Shown one piece after another: positions 45,378 to 54,400 of a stretch of DNA of 64,000 bases. This DNA is from Tannerella sp. (GTDB taxonomy: Bacteria; Bacteroidota; Bacteroidia; Bacteroidales; Tannerellaceae). The translations under genes and the position numbers were made by a program. The stretch covers positions 202,318 to 266,317 of the forward strand of contig JAITVY010000035.1 of the NCBI GenBank assembly GCA_031285565.1, written 5' to 3'. The first letter of the stretch is position 1. The number at the start of each line of letters is the position of its first letter. The notes beneath the pieces were generated by a model. The model saw only the letters and a list, made by a program, of their open reading frames with translations. It made no database searches and was not told the origin of the DNA.

Positions 45378-45412
45378 ACGCAAAAACGTTGCGCTTCGCC
45401 ATAGTTACTTTG
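45378..45412 (+). promoter_or_regulatory. rtcB promoter with ACGCAAAAAC-N3-GCGC element
   Basis: ACGCAAAAAC (45378-45387), three nucleotides, GCGC (45391-45394) and TACTTTG (45406-45412), again with 18 nt between the first block and the -7 element. CGCAA and TTGCG form an inverted repeat. The gene therefore has its own promoter although it follows the RlaP pair closely. No sigma-54 signature (GG-N10-GC) is present, unlike enterobacterial rtcBA. Confidence 0.72.
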
Positions 45413-45441
45413 CATCATCAATCAGTAAAAAACGTAAAACA

Positions 45442-46749
45442 ATGATACAATTAAAAGGAAAATACAATCAGGATTGCAAAATATTCATTGACCAGGTCGA
45501 AGCCGAAGCTATCGAATTAGTCAAAAATATTCTTAATCAGGAAATATCCAAAGGAGTACCTGTACGTATTATGCCGGATACACATGTAGGAAAAGGAATC
45601 GTTATTGGGTTTACCATGCCAATGACCAAAATGGTTAATCCAAACTATATCGGAGTTGATATCGGCTGTTCCGTAACAAGCTACCGCTTAAACAAACGTT
45701 TCGATGCTGCCGAACTGCCGCGAATCGATAAAACAATCAGAAAAGCTGTTCCTATGGGTCATGATATCCGGAAAAGCCGTGATTTTAATCATTGGTGGGT
45801 AGACGAATATCTGCAAGCTGCTACACAAAATGTAAACAACTTCCAAAACGAATGGAATATACGCTTTTCCGATAATAAACAAACCATAACAATCGATAGA
45901 GAATATATATCCGGATTATGTCAAAAAGTCGGGATAGAAGAAAGAATGTTTTATAACTCGGTTGGTTCGCTGGGAGGAGGAAACCATTTCATTGAGATTG
46001 GAGAATCGGCAAACGACGGTTCGCATTACCTGACTATACATTCAGGTTCACGAAACTTCGGATTAAAAGTGTGCAATTATCATGCGAAAAAGATGATACC
46101 GGCAAAAAAATTGCCTCAGGAATATTACGATAAGTTTGAGGATATTACCAAAAATACAATCCCCACTACCGATATACCGTCCAGGTTAGCACAACTTAAC
46201 GAAGCATATAAAGTCGGGAAAAAAGAATATATGCTCGAAGACGATGATATGTACAACTACCTGGTAGATATGATAATTGCACAAACTTACGCCGAATTCA
46301 ATCACCGCGCTATGGCACACGCCATATTTGTTGGATTACGCGATGTTGAAGCTACGGATATGGTTCATTCAATGCATAACTTTATCGACACACGCGACTG
46401 GATCATCCGTAAGGGAGCTATCCGCGCCTATAAAAACGAACGAATGATTATCCCGTTCAATATGCGCGACGGACTGTTAATCTGTGAGGGTAAAAGCAAT
46501 GTCGACTGGAACTGTTCGGCTCCGCATGGCGCCGGACGAATACTCGCAAGAAACCAGGCAATGAAAACATTGGATATGACTGAATTTGAAAACGAAATGA
46601 AAGGAATATATTCAACATCCGTTTGCCAGTCAACACTCGATGAGTCACCAATGGCTTATAAAGATAAAGATACAATCATCGAAGCCATCAAAGATACAGC
46701 CACCATCCTCGATACAATAAAACCGGTATTAAATATCAAAGCAAACTGA
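45442..46749 (+). CDS. rtcB: RNA-splicing/repair ligase RtcB
   Basis: Joins 2',3'-cyclic phosphate or 3'-phosphate RNA ends to 5'-OH ends using GTP and Mn2+. The 435-residue protein has the conserved blocks MPDTHVGKGIVIGF, YIGVDIGCSV (metal-binding Cys near residue 75), SLGGGNHFIEIG, HSGSRNFG and SAPHGAGR (the guanylylated histidine near residue 359). It is a complete RtcB of normal length. No archease or RtcA gene is seen in the window. Placement after the RlaP pair and the shared promoter element with Ro60 and RNA D mark it as part of the RNA-repair regulon. Confidence 0.96.
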   Translation: MIQLKGKYNQDCKIFIDQVEAEAIELVKNILNQEISKGVPVRIMPDTHVGKGIVIGFTMPMTKMVNPNYIGVDIGCSVTSYRLNKRFDAAELPRIDKTIRKAVPMGHDIRKSRDFNHWWVDEYLQAATQNVNNFQNEWNIRFSDNKQTITIDREYISGLCQKVGIEERMFYNSVGSLGGGNHFIEIGESANDGSHYLTIHSGSRNFGLKVCNYHAKKMIPAKKLPQEYYDKFEDITKNTIPTTDIPSRLAQLNEAYKVGKKEYMLEDDDMYNYLVDMIIAQTYAEFNHRAMAHAIFVGLRDVEATDMVHSMHNFIDTRDWIIRKGAIRAYKNERMIIPFNMRDGLLICEGKSNVDWNCSAPHGAGRILARNQAMKTLDMTEFENEMKGIYSTSVCQSTLDESPMAYKDKDTIIEAIKDTATILDTIKPVLNIKAN

Positions 46750-46768
46750 AGTTATTAAACCAATTCTA

Positions 46769-46952
46769 AGAAACTGTTTTGAATTTTATTCAGTGGTAAA
46801 TTGACATTATTTTTTGTTTAGCTGTGCATCTGGTTTTATGAGCATAGCGGGCTATGTGATTAAAAGCAGAGGGGCAGATAAGCGAAAAAGAAAGTTGATT
46901 TAGCCTGATACAGATCATAAAAATTAATTTCATAAAATTCAAAACGGTTTCT
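46769..46952. mobile_element. MITE-like element with 21-bp terminal inverted repeats
   Basis: AGAAACTGTTTTGAATTTTAT at the left end and its reverse complement with one mismatch at the right end (46932-46952) bound a 184-bp piece that has no ORF. The inside is also self-complementary (GCATAGC/GCTATG at the centre, CTGGTTTTA/TAAAAGCAG next to it), so the element can fold into one long imperfect hairpin. This is the form of a non-autonomous insertion element. It lies just after rtcB and before an unrelated-looking hypothetical gene. A clear target duplication is not visible. Confidence 0.75.
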
Positions 46953-46972
46953 AAATAACCCCTATATCAATT

Positions 46973-47623
46973 ATGTTGAAATTTGATATAAACATAGGAA
47001 AGAAAAAAAGAGATTTACTTGAAAAACTTGATAAAGCAGGATGTGTAATGCAAACCATTATTTTCCGGGTACCCTATATGCCCGATGATTTGTATGCAGC
47101 TTCAAAACAAGCGGCTATAGAAGGTATGATATATTTTAACCAACAAGAATATCTGCAAATATTGAGTTCAATCAAAAATGACAAATTGCAATCAGATAAA
47201 ACTTTATATCCACCCGTCATCACCGGCGAACCTAAAGGTAAAAGAATCAACTTTTATGAATTTATTGGAACCCAAAAAATTGTAAATAATGAAACAATAA
47301 ACTTATTTGGAAAAGTATTTGACGCCTATATGAGTGAATTCATTTATGCACTCCTTTCTCCACCATACTCGATGAGATTCGACAAGGAGTACTTCCCCGA
47401 AATAGAAGGAAACAAAAAGGAATATGTACTCAATAAATACATAAATGAAATACTCGATATAAAAACTATAAAAGACATTGACAGACTCGTAATTTACAAA
47501 TGGTCTGAGGATTGGTCTGATTTTTTCAAAGAAGGTAAAGAATGGTGGGGATGCTATTTCTGGACAGTGTATAATCCAATCACAAATAACATAACAGTAT
47601 TGGGAGCATCCACAACCGATTAA
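46973..47623 (+). CDS. Hypothetical protein
   Basis: A 216-residue soluble protein of unknown family. It starts MLKFDINIGKKKRDLLEKL, has a central segment rich in Tyr and Lys (FYEFIGTQKIVNNETINLF) and a C-terminal part with many Trp (YKWSEDWSDFFKEGKEWWGCYFWTVYNP). No signal peptide, membrane helix or known motif is visible. Its codon use is more AT-rich than that of the RNA-repair genes before it. It might be an immunity-type or otherwise mobile small gene, but nothing proves this. Confidence 0.6.
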   Translation: MLKFDINIGKKKRDLLEKLDKAGCVMQTIIFRVPYMPDDLYAASKQAAIEGMIYFNQQEYLQILSSIKNDKLQSDKTLYPPVITGEPKGKRINFYEFIGTQKIVNNETINLFGKVFDAYMSEFIYALLSPPYSMRFDKEYFPEIEGNKKEYVLNKYINEILDIKTIKDIDRLVIYKWSEDWSDFFKEGKEWWGCYFWTVYNPITNNITVLGASTTD

Positions 47624-47648
47624 GAATTTATCCAAAATCACCCCTCTT

Positions 47649-47671
47649 CGACCTTATGTGGTGAGCCATAA
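47649..47671. repeat. Short shared motif CGACCTTATGTGGTGAGCC
   Basis: Matches 12905-12927 at 21 of 23 positions. Both copies lie between genes. The function is unknown; it may be the end of a larger dispersed repeat. Confidence 0.4.
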
Positions 47672-47735
47672 TGAAATGTTTGTCACGATTGATTGCGTCT
47701 TTCCCTGATAAACCTTAATATTGCACTAAAAAACA

Positions 47736-48233
47736 ATGGAGAACAACGACATATTAATACAAAAAGCCGGATCCGACGATTTAAAAGAGATTCTGGCTTT
47801 GCAAAAACTTGCATTCCAAACAGAAGCCGAAGCACATGGAAACTATGATATCCAACCATTAAAACAAACATACGAATCAATATGTGAAGACTTTGATACA
47901 TACACATTCCTCAAAGCAACTGTTAACAACCGTATTATAGGCTCCGTGAAATCAAAAATGAACGATGGCATCGTATGGATAGGCAAACTAATCGTCTCAC
48001 CTAACTTCCGTAGGAAAGGCTTGGGAAAACAACTGTTAAAAGAAGTAGAGAAATTATACCCGGACGCAATCCGCTTTCAGCTATTCACCGCTGCCTCAAG
48101 CAACCATAATATCCGCTTATACGAATCGGTAGGATATAAACTCATAGGAGAATTTACAGACGACGAACAAGCCGGACTAATACTGGTAGAAATGGCTAAG
48201 GAAAAAAACGGAAACCAAAACATTCTGGCTTAA
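47736..48233 (+). CDS. GNAT-family N-acetyltransferase
   Basis: A 165-residue protein with the GNAT fold: VWIGKLIVSPNFRRKGLGKQLLKEVEKLY contains the acetyl-CoA-binding R/Q-x-x-G-x-G/A motif (RRKGLGK), followed by NIRLYESVGYKLIGEF typical of the C-terminal half. The substrate is unknown. It starts 112 bp after the hypothetical gene and has no obvious operon partner. Confidence 0.9.
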   Translation: MENNDILIQKAGSDDLKEILALQKLAFQTEAEAHGNYDIQPLKQTYESICEDFDTYTFLKATVNNRIIGSVKSKMNDGIVWIGKLIVSPNFRRKGLGKQLLKEVEKLYPDAIRFQLFTAASSNHNIRLYESVGYKLIGEFTDDEQAGLILVEMAKEKNGNQNILA

Positions 48234-48309
48234 CACACCCTCATCTAATTACAACCATTTTACCTAATGCCCTAAATTACTCAGTTATTCAATTACTCAA
48301 TCACTCCAA

Positions 48310-48804
48310 CTACAGTAACTGCAAAGCAATCTCTGCACAAGCCTCTGCATCCGCCAACGCATGATGATGATTCGTTAAAATATAACCGCAATCAGCAGCA
48401 ACTGTATGTAACTTATGATTAGGCAAATGCTTCAGTTGACGGCGCGACTCCACCAACGTACAATAAAACGGATAATCCGGATAATCCATCTGGTACGTCT
48501 TAAAAACAGCTTTCAGGCAAGACTCATCAAAACCCTTATTATGAGCCACTAAAGGCAAACTCGCAATAAGAGGCTCTACACGACCCCATACATACGGAAA
48601 CACTTCAGCCTGCGCAGTATCTTCATCTGTCAACCCATGTATCTGACTATTCAATGCCGCATAATAGTTCGGTTCAGGTTGTATCAGGCTATAAAATTTG
48701 TCCGTAACAACCCCATTGCGAACAATCACAATCCCAACACTACAAACGCTTGATAACTCCCCGTTTGCAGTTTCAAAATCAATAGCAGCAAAATCCCGTA
48801 ACAT
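48310..48804 (-). CDS. DEDDh 3'-5' exonuclease (DnaQ/EXOIII-like)
   Basis: The 164-residue protein has the three exonuclease motifs: FAAIDFETANGE (DxE), LVAHNKGFDESCLK (the central Asp) and HHALADAEACAEIA (HxAxxD). It is a stand-alone exonuclease domain with no polymerase or BRCT fusion. It could act on DNA or RNA ends. Nearness to the RNA-repair island makes RNA trimming conceivable, but it lacks the island's promoter element and lies on the opposite strand. Confidence 0.9.
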   Translation of the reverse strand: MLRDFAAIDFETANGELSSVCSVGIVIVRNGVVTDKFYSLIQPEPNYYAALNSQIHGLTDEDTAQAEVFPYVWGRVEPLIASLPLVAHNKGFDESCLKAVFKTYQMDYPDYPFYCTLVESRRQLKHLPNHKLHTVAADCGYILTNHHHALADAEACAEIALQLL

Positions 48805-49027
48805 ATCTCCCCCCTTTTTCGTAATAAAAAGATAAAAGTAGAAAAAAACTGCCGTTAAAAAATTTATTTACATAAGAATCTTCCGATAGCCCTTTTTAGC
48901 CTTCCTTAGTAACGGTTTAAATTTTGCGAGCAAAAATTGGAAAGAATATTCTCTAACCCACCACACACTATAACAAGAAAAACCGTATCTTTACTTGATT
49001 AATAACCCTTTCCTAATGAAATGAAGC

Positions 49028-49738
49028 ATGAACAAAGACGAATTCATCAGCAACTACAGGGAAGCATTCGGGGAATCCGTTAAACTTCCGCTTGTATTCT
49101 GGTACTCAGACACACCCGTTGCAGACCCGGTTAAAATCAACGGATGCATGTTCAAATTCTTACCCAAAGCACAAGCCGGAGAAAACGTTAGTATGGATGA
49201 ACAAACACTTGGCTGTGGAGGAGGCAAATTCTACAGCGGATTCATCCCAATGCCCGAAAGAATACCAACATTTGTCTCAGAAAAAGAAAAATATAAAAAA
49301 ACGCCTGAAGACGTTGTCGACTTCCTCGATAAACTACAGGTACCTGCTGCATCAAAGAAATACCTGAACTTCTCCCGGATCGATAAAATCGACAATTTCG
49401 ATGATAAAGAAGGGCTCCTGTTTATTGTCGAACCCGATGCACTATCCGGACTTGCTACCTGGGCTTATTTTGATAATAACGACGAAAACGCTGTTCTCTC
49501 CTCCTTTGGTTCGGGATGCTCTTCAACCATTACACTGACCGTATTAGAAAATCAGAAAAACGGTCGCCGGACATTCCTGGGAGGCTTCGATCCCTCCGTA
49601 CGACCCTATTTCGGCAAAAACGAACTAACTTTCACCATCCCAATGTCCCGTTTCAAAGAAATGTACACAACCCTGCGCGAAAGCTGCCTATACGACACCC
49701 ATGCCTGGAAAAAAGTAAAAGAAAGAATTAATTCCTGA
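49028..49738 (+). CDS. DUF169-family protein
   Basis: The 236-residue protein fits the DUF169 group: VKLPLVFWYSD at the N-terminus, a conserved cysteine and glycine patch (EQTLGCGGGKFYSGF), and the later SFGSGCSSTITL with FLGGFDPSVRPY. Family members occur widely in anaerobes and may bind a metal or cofactor through these cysteines; no reaction is established. A -7-like TATCTTTA lies about 40 bp upstream. Confidence 0.8.
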   Translation: MNKDEFISNYREAFGESVKLPLVFWYSDTPVADPVKINGCMFKFLPKAQAGENVSMDEQTLGCGGGKFYSGFIPMPERIPTFVSEKEKYKKTPEDVVDFLDKLQVPAASKKYLNFSRIDKIDNFDDKEGLLFIVEPDALSGLATWAYFDNNDENAVLSSFGSGCSSTITLTVLENQKNGRRTFLGGFDPSVRPYFGKNELTFTIPMSRFKEMYTTLRESCLYDTHAWKKVKERINS

Positions 49739-49846
49739 ACCGCTTAAAACAGAACCATAGATTAACGCGGATTTCCATAGATTGCAAATAAAAGAAAAGG
49801 ATAAATAAACATAATAAACCAGGCGATAATCAAACAATTTCCAGGG

Positions 49847-50137
49847 ATGAAGAATGGCACTCTATCCAAATATTTAAAATTGGCAACAGTATTACTTTTA
49901 GACGTTGCGCCTGTCTTATCTTTAATTTCACTTAACAATGTGAAATATGCCGAATTTGCGGATACCCTCGCTCTCTTTATAGTCCTTTTCTTTTTAATCG
50001 TGTTCAATCTTTGGGCTCTCATTATCTATTTTCTCACTAAACAAATTAAGAGACCCAGCCTACGCGATATCCTGTTCTATCTCTTACTCTTCTTATTCTA
50101 TTTTTCCCCTTTACTTCTACTTGCATTATTTGGGTAA
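49847..50137 (+). CDS. Small membrane protein
   Basis: A 96-residue protein with three hydrophobic segments (LKLATVLLLDVAPVLSLISL, LALFIVLFFLIVFNLWALIIYFL, DILFYLLLFLFYFSPLLLLALFG) and a charged loop between the last two (TKQIKRPSLR). No family is recognised. The ORF on the opposite strand is its shadow. Confidence 0.55.
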   Translation: MKNGTLSKYLKLATVLLLDVAPVLSLISLNNVKYAEFADTLALFIVLFFLIVFNLWALIIYFLTKQIKRPSLRDILFYLLLFLFYFSPLLLLALFG

Positions 50138-50367
50138 TAATACCAAAAACAGTTGGCGATTTACAGCCATCCCTGCAACCGGATTAAAAGCATTCCGTAT
50201 AATTAGAAGATAAGATATTCCTCCTGACGTTTATTTTCAATACCTTTGCTTCTGAAAGGCAAAAGTCGCCATTGCAAGTACGCCAACCATGCCCAAAACA
50301 AGAGGGCTGGAGCCATTCCATGACAGCAACAATAAATCGTCCGACAAGGACACTTAAAGTAAGAAAA

Positions 50368-50859
50368 ATGAATAAAGCATTAGTAATAATAGATATCCAA
50401 AATGATATAACAAAAAACTACAAGGAAATAATTGATAATATAAATAAAGCCATTGATTGGGCTGTTAATAAAAGTATTCAGGTTGTTTATATAAGGCACG
50501 AAAATTTATCAGACGGCACGAGGACTTTTAAACCCAATACGCGAGGGGCAGAATTAGCTCCGGACTTGAATATAGTATCAAAAAATATTTTCACAAAATA
50601 TAAAGGAAACGCATTAAGTAGTGAAGAATTCGCTGACTTTATCAATAAAAACGAGATCTCTGATTTCTACATAACTGGAGCAGATGCGGTTGCTTGTGTC
50701 AAATCAACCTGCTATAACTTAACCAAGGCAAATTATAAAGTTAGTGTCTTATCAGATTGCATTACCAGTTATGATAAAAGGAAAATTGACGAAATGCTGC
50801 GTTACTACGAAAGCAAAGGCTGTAAAATAATAAGTTTGAATGACCTGTTATGTCAGTAG
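50368..50859 (+). CDS. Isochorismatase-family cysteine hydrolase (nicotinamidase-related)
   Basis: The start is placed at 50368 (MNKALVIIDIQND) because the upstream codons of the ORF track lie in leader sequence; a TACCTTTG promoter element is at 50241. The 163-residue protein has the catalytic triad of the family: Asp in IIDIQND, Lys in FTKYKGNAL and Cys in GADAVACVKSTCYN, with the cis-peptide region before it. Substrates in the family include nicotinamide, isochorismate and ureidoacrylate; the exact one cannot be told. It overlaps the next gene by 10 bp. Confidence 0.85.
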   Translation: MNKALVIIDIQNDITKNYKEIIDNINKAIDWAVNKSIQVVYIRHENLSDGTRTFKPNTRGAELAPDLNIVSKNIFTKYKGNALSSEEFADFINKNEISDFYITGADAVACVKSTCYNLTKANYKVSVLSDCITSYDKRKIDEMLRYYESKGCKIISLNDLLCQ

Positions 50860-51413
50860 AAATAAAACATTTTGAAGACAGAAAAGATTGGCGAAAGTGG
50901 CTGGCTGACAACTTTGAGACTGCCAATGAAATTTGGTTTGTATTCCCCCAAAAATCTTCGGGCAAAAAAAGTATTGCATACAACGATGCTGTTGAAGAAG
51001 CCCTTTGTTTCGGGTGGATTGACAGTACGATAAAACCCCTTGATAAAGAACATAGAATCCAGCGTTTCACGCCTAGAAACCCTAAAAGCACCTACTCGCA
51101 AGCCAACAAAGAAAGACTTAAATGGTTATTGGAAAATAAAATGATACACCCTGAATTGGAGGATAAAATACGAAATGTTTTATCTGACCCTTTTATTTTC
51201 CCAAATGATATAATAGACAGATTGAAAGAAGATAAAATAGCATGGAAAAACTACCAACATTTTTCCGACCCATATAAACGCATCCGGATTGCATATATCG
51301 AAGCTGCAAGGAAACGACCGGAAGAATTTGAAAAGCGGTTAAACAACTTTATCAAAAAAACGAAAGAAAATAAAATAATAACAGGATTTGGTGGAATTGA
51401 AAAATACTATTAA
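50850..51413 (+). CDS. YdeI/OmpD-associated family protein
   Basis: A 187-residue protein matching the YdeI/OmpD-associated group: WRKWLADNFETANEIWFVFPQKSSGKKSIAYNDAVEEALCFGWIDS and FTPRNPKSTYSQANKERLKWL are typical. The molecular role is unknown; some members help in stress or antimicrobial-peptide tolerance. It overlaps the isochorismatase-like gene by 10 bp (translational coupling) and its stop overlaps the end of the SNF2 helicase gene on the other strand. Confidence 0.88.
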   Translation: MSVEIKHFEDRKDWRKWLADNFETANEIWFVFPQKSSGKKSIAYNDAVEEALCFGWIDSTIKPLDKEHRIQRFTPRNPKSTYSQANKERLKWLLENKMIHPELEDKIRNVLSDPFIFPNDIIDRLKEDKIAWKNYQHFSDPYKRIRIAYIEAARKRPEEFEKRLNNFIKKTKENKIITGFGGIEKYY

Positions 51414-54400
51414 TTCAAAGCCTCCAACATCCCAATCAAATCCCCCTTCGACAAACCACCAAAAACAGAAGCATCCGTCTTAATCAAATCATCCGCCAGC
51501 CTCGTTTTTGTTCGCTGAAGATTCATGATCTTCTCTTCAATAGTACCCGGACAAATAAGCCGCACAGCAAACACATTCTTCTTTTGCCCGATCCGGTAAC
51601 AACGGTCAATAGCCTGGTTTTCCACTGCCGGATTCCACCACGGATCGACCAGATAAACATAATCGGCCTCCGTCAGATTCAAACCCGTCCCACCGGCTTT
51701 CAGACTAATAAGAAAGACACGCACATGCTCATTCTGCTGAAACTCGTTCACTACCGAACCCCGGTCTTTAACCTGCCCGGTAAGATATTCGAACGAAATA
51801 TCCCTTTTTACCAGTTCATCCTTTATCAGGTCAAGCATCGACACAAACTGCGAAAACACCAGGATCTTATGACGCGGCGATTTATTCTCAATTTGCTCCA
51901 TCAGCACCTCAATCTTTGCAGAAACACCACCAGAAGACTGCTTTTCCCTCAACAATAAAGGCGAGTCGCAAATCTGCCGCAACCGCGTAAGCCCGGCAAG
52001 CACATGTACACTATTATCTTTTATCTCCTGTTCATCCTTTCCGGTTAAATAATCACGCAGCTCCCTTTCATAAGCATCGTATACCTTTCTTTGCACATCA
52101 CCCATCTCGCAATAAAGGACAATCTCTGTCTTTTCGGGAAGTTCTTTAGCCACCTGCTCTTTCGTCCTCCTTAAAACAAATGGTTCTATCTTCTGCCGGA
52201 GCATCAAAGCCCTCTTATCATCCTGGAACTTATCTATCAACGTAGAATAAATCTCCTTAAAATATCTTTTACTTCCCAATAACCCGGGACAGGCAAACGA
52301 AAGCTGCCCGTAAATATCATATGTATTATTCTCGATAGGCGTACCCGTCAGCACAATTTTATTCCTCGATTGCAGCAATCTCGCAGCTTTATACCGCTCC
52401 GATTCAGGATTTTTAATCGCTTGCGACTCATCCAGAAAAATATAATTAAAACGATACCCTTTCAAAAAACGGATATCCGACAACAACGTACCATAAGTAG
52501 TCAGGACGATTTCGTAACCATCAAACGAACGGACATCTTTCACCCTGCCAGCCCCATGATGTGTCAATACGTTGATAGACGGAGCAAATTGCTCCACTTC
52601 CGCCCGCCAGTTAAAAAGAAGAGAAGCTGGAACAACAACCAGATTCGTATTATGCTCCCTTTTTTCACGTTGGGAAAGGATAAATGCAATAATCTGAAGC
52701 GTCTTACCCAAACCCATATCATCCGCAAGACACCCACCGAAATTAAAATCATCCAATAAATTTAACCAATTCAGCCCCACCTTCTGATAATCCCGCAATG
52801 TCGCATTCAGTGTTGCCGGAACGGGTATATCGGGTATCTTCTCTACATTCGCAAAACGATCGGAATAATCAAAGATCTCCCTCTTAACCTCTTTACTTAA
52901 AACCTCATCTTCAAATAACTTCCGGATTTCAGAGAAATTACTCTTCGGTATTTTAAGCAAATCCTCATCTATCTCACCTACCTGAAAAAAACCTGCAATT
53001 TTCCGGATCCATTCAGCAGGCAAAATACCATTCGTACCGTCACCCAGCCTGACATACTTATTCCTGTTCCGGATCGACTTGCTCAACTCCCGCAAAGACG
53101 CCTTCTGTCTACCATAACGAACCTCCAGACCCACATTAAACCAGTCGATACCACTAAGAACACTTACCGAGACAACCGCTTTATTCGCATTCAGCCGATT
53201 CTTTTTCAGCTCGTTGAAACCAAGAATAGTAATCCCGTTTTGCTGCCACTCCTCAAACGCATCAGGAAACCAATCCTCATCCAGAAACTTATTCCTGTGC
53301 AAATAAAAACGATCCGGCTCATGAAGCTGTTCCTTAAAATCGGCATGCTGCTGCAATAAAACGGAAACAAACTCAAGCTCCTGCTCATCATCCCGTTCCA
53401 CCTTAAAAACATTACCATTCGCGTCCGTATCAAAAATCTGTTTTTTAGAAAAAACAGGTATCTCAACATTACCGTATTTCATGACAGGAGTTATGTACAC
53501 AAAACTTTCATGATCCGACAAATAGATGATCCGTTCCGGCGTACGGTCGAAATGCAGTTCAATCAACTGCTTTTGAGTGGCAGGTACAATATACGAATAA
53601 TTGATACGGATCCGGTGTTCCAGGTTAGCAAGAATCGTTTGCCTGAACTCCTCATATTTAGACGAATGTATCAATAAAATCTGATTATTAGCCTTGAAAA
53701 ACTCAATCACCCGAAGCATATCAGCATCCGCGACCAGACTCAGTCTGTTTCGTTTTAGGATAAAACAATCAAGTTTGACATTCAGATCCTTAAAGGAACA
53801 CGAAGTATCCTGAAACACGATCTCCCCTGTAATCTCAAAAAAAGGCTCTTTTTTAAAAACCGACAATTTTATATTTGCATCCAATACATCCAGTTCAACC
53901 GGAACAATAGAACTCGCGGCAACCTTCTCTGCAATCGTATGATCATGATAAAAAACATCCAGGTTGAGCGGATTCTTTACAACCATCTTAAGCAACTCAA
54001 AATCCGAAGCCGTCTTTTTAAAAATATAATTATGTTGAAATTGGGAAACTGCTGTCAGGAATTTAACCACCTCAACATCCTTCGCTTTCCATATCAGATC
54101 CATAGCATCAATAGGCGTAACCGGATTTTTCACCTTTCCCGATTGAGCAATTTTCCCCTCATACAACTCGACATGGAGAGACTCATAATATCGATGCTTA
54201 CCGATAACCAATATCATCCTTTGATCCGTCACAGCATCTGTCCTGACAAATTTCTCCGGCAATAAGCGCTCCTTAAAAGCCTCAGTATCCACCTTAACCA
54301 GTTCCCTGATAGTAGGTTTTATACTCAATGAACCGTTTATATATCCTATTTCAAAATAACGCTCCAGGTCTGTTTCGTTTTCCATGCCATAGTCTGCTGC

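Noticed and set aside
45370-45441. Sigma-54 promoter before rtcB, as in enterobacteria
   Set aside because: TTTGCA is present, but no GG pair lies 10 bases upstream of the GC. The TACTTTG box fits the Bacteroidetes primary sigma factor.
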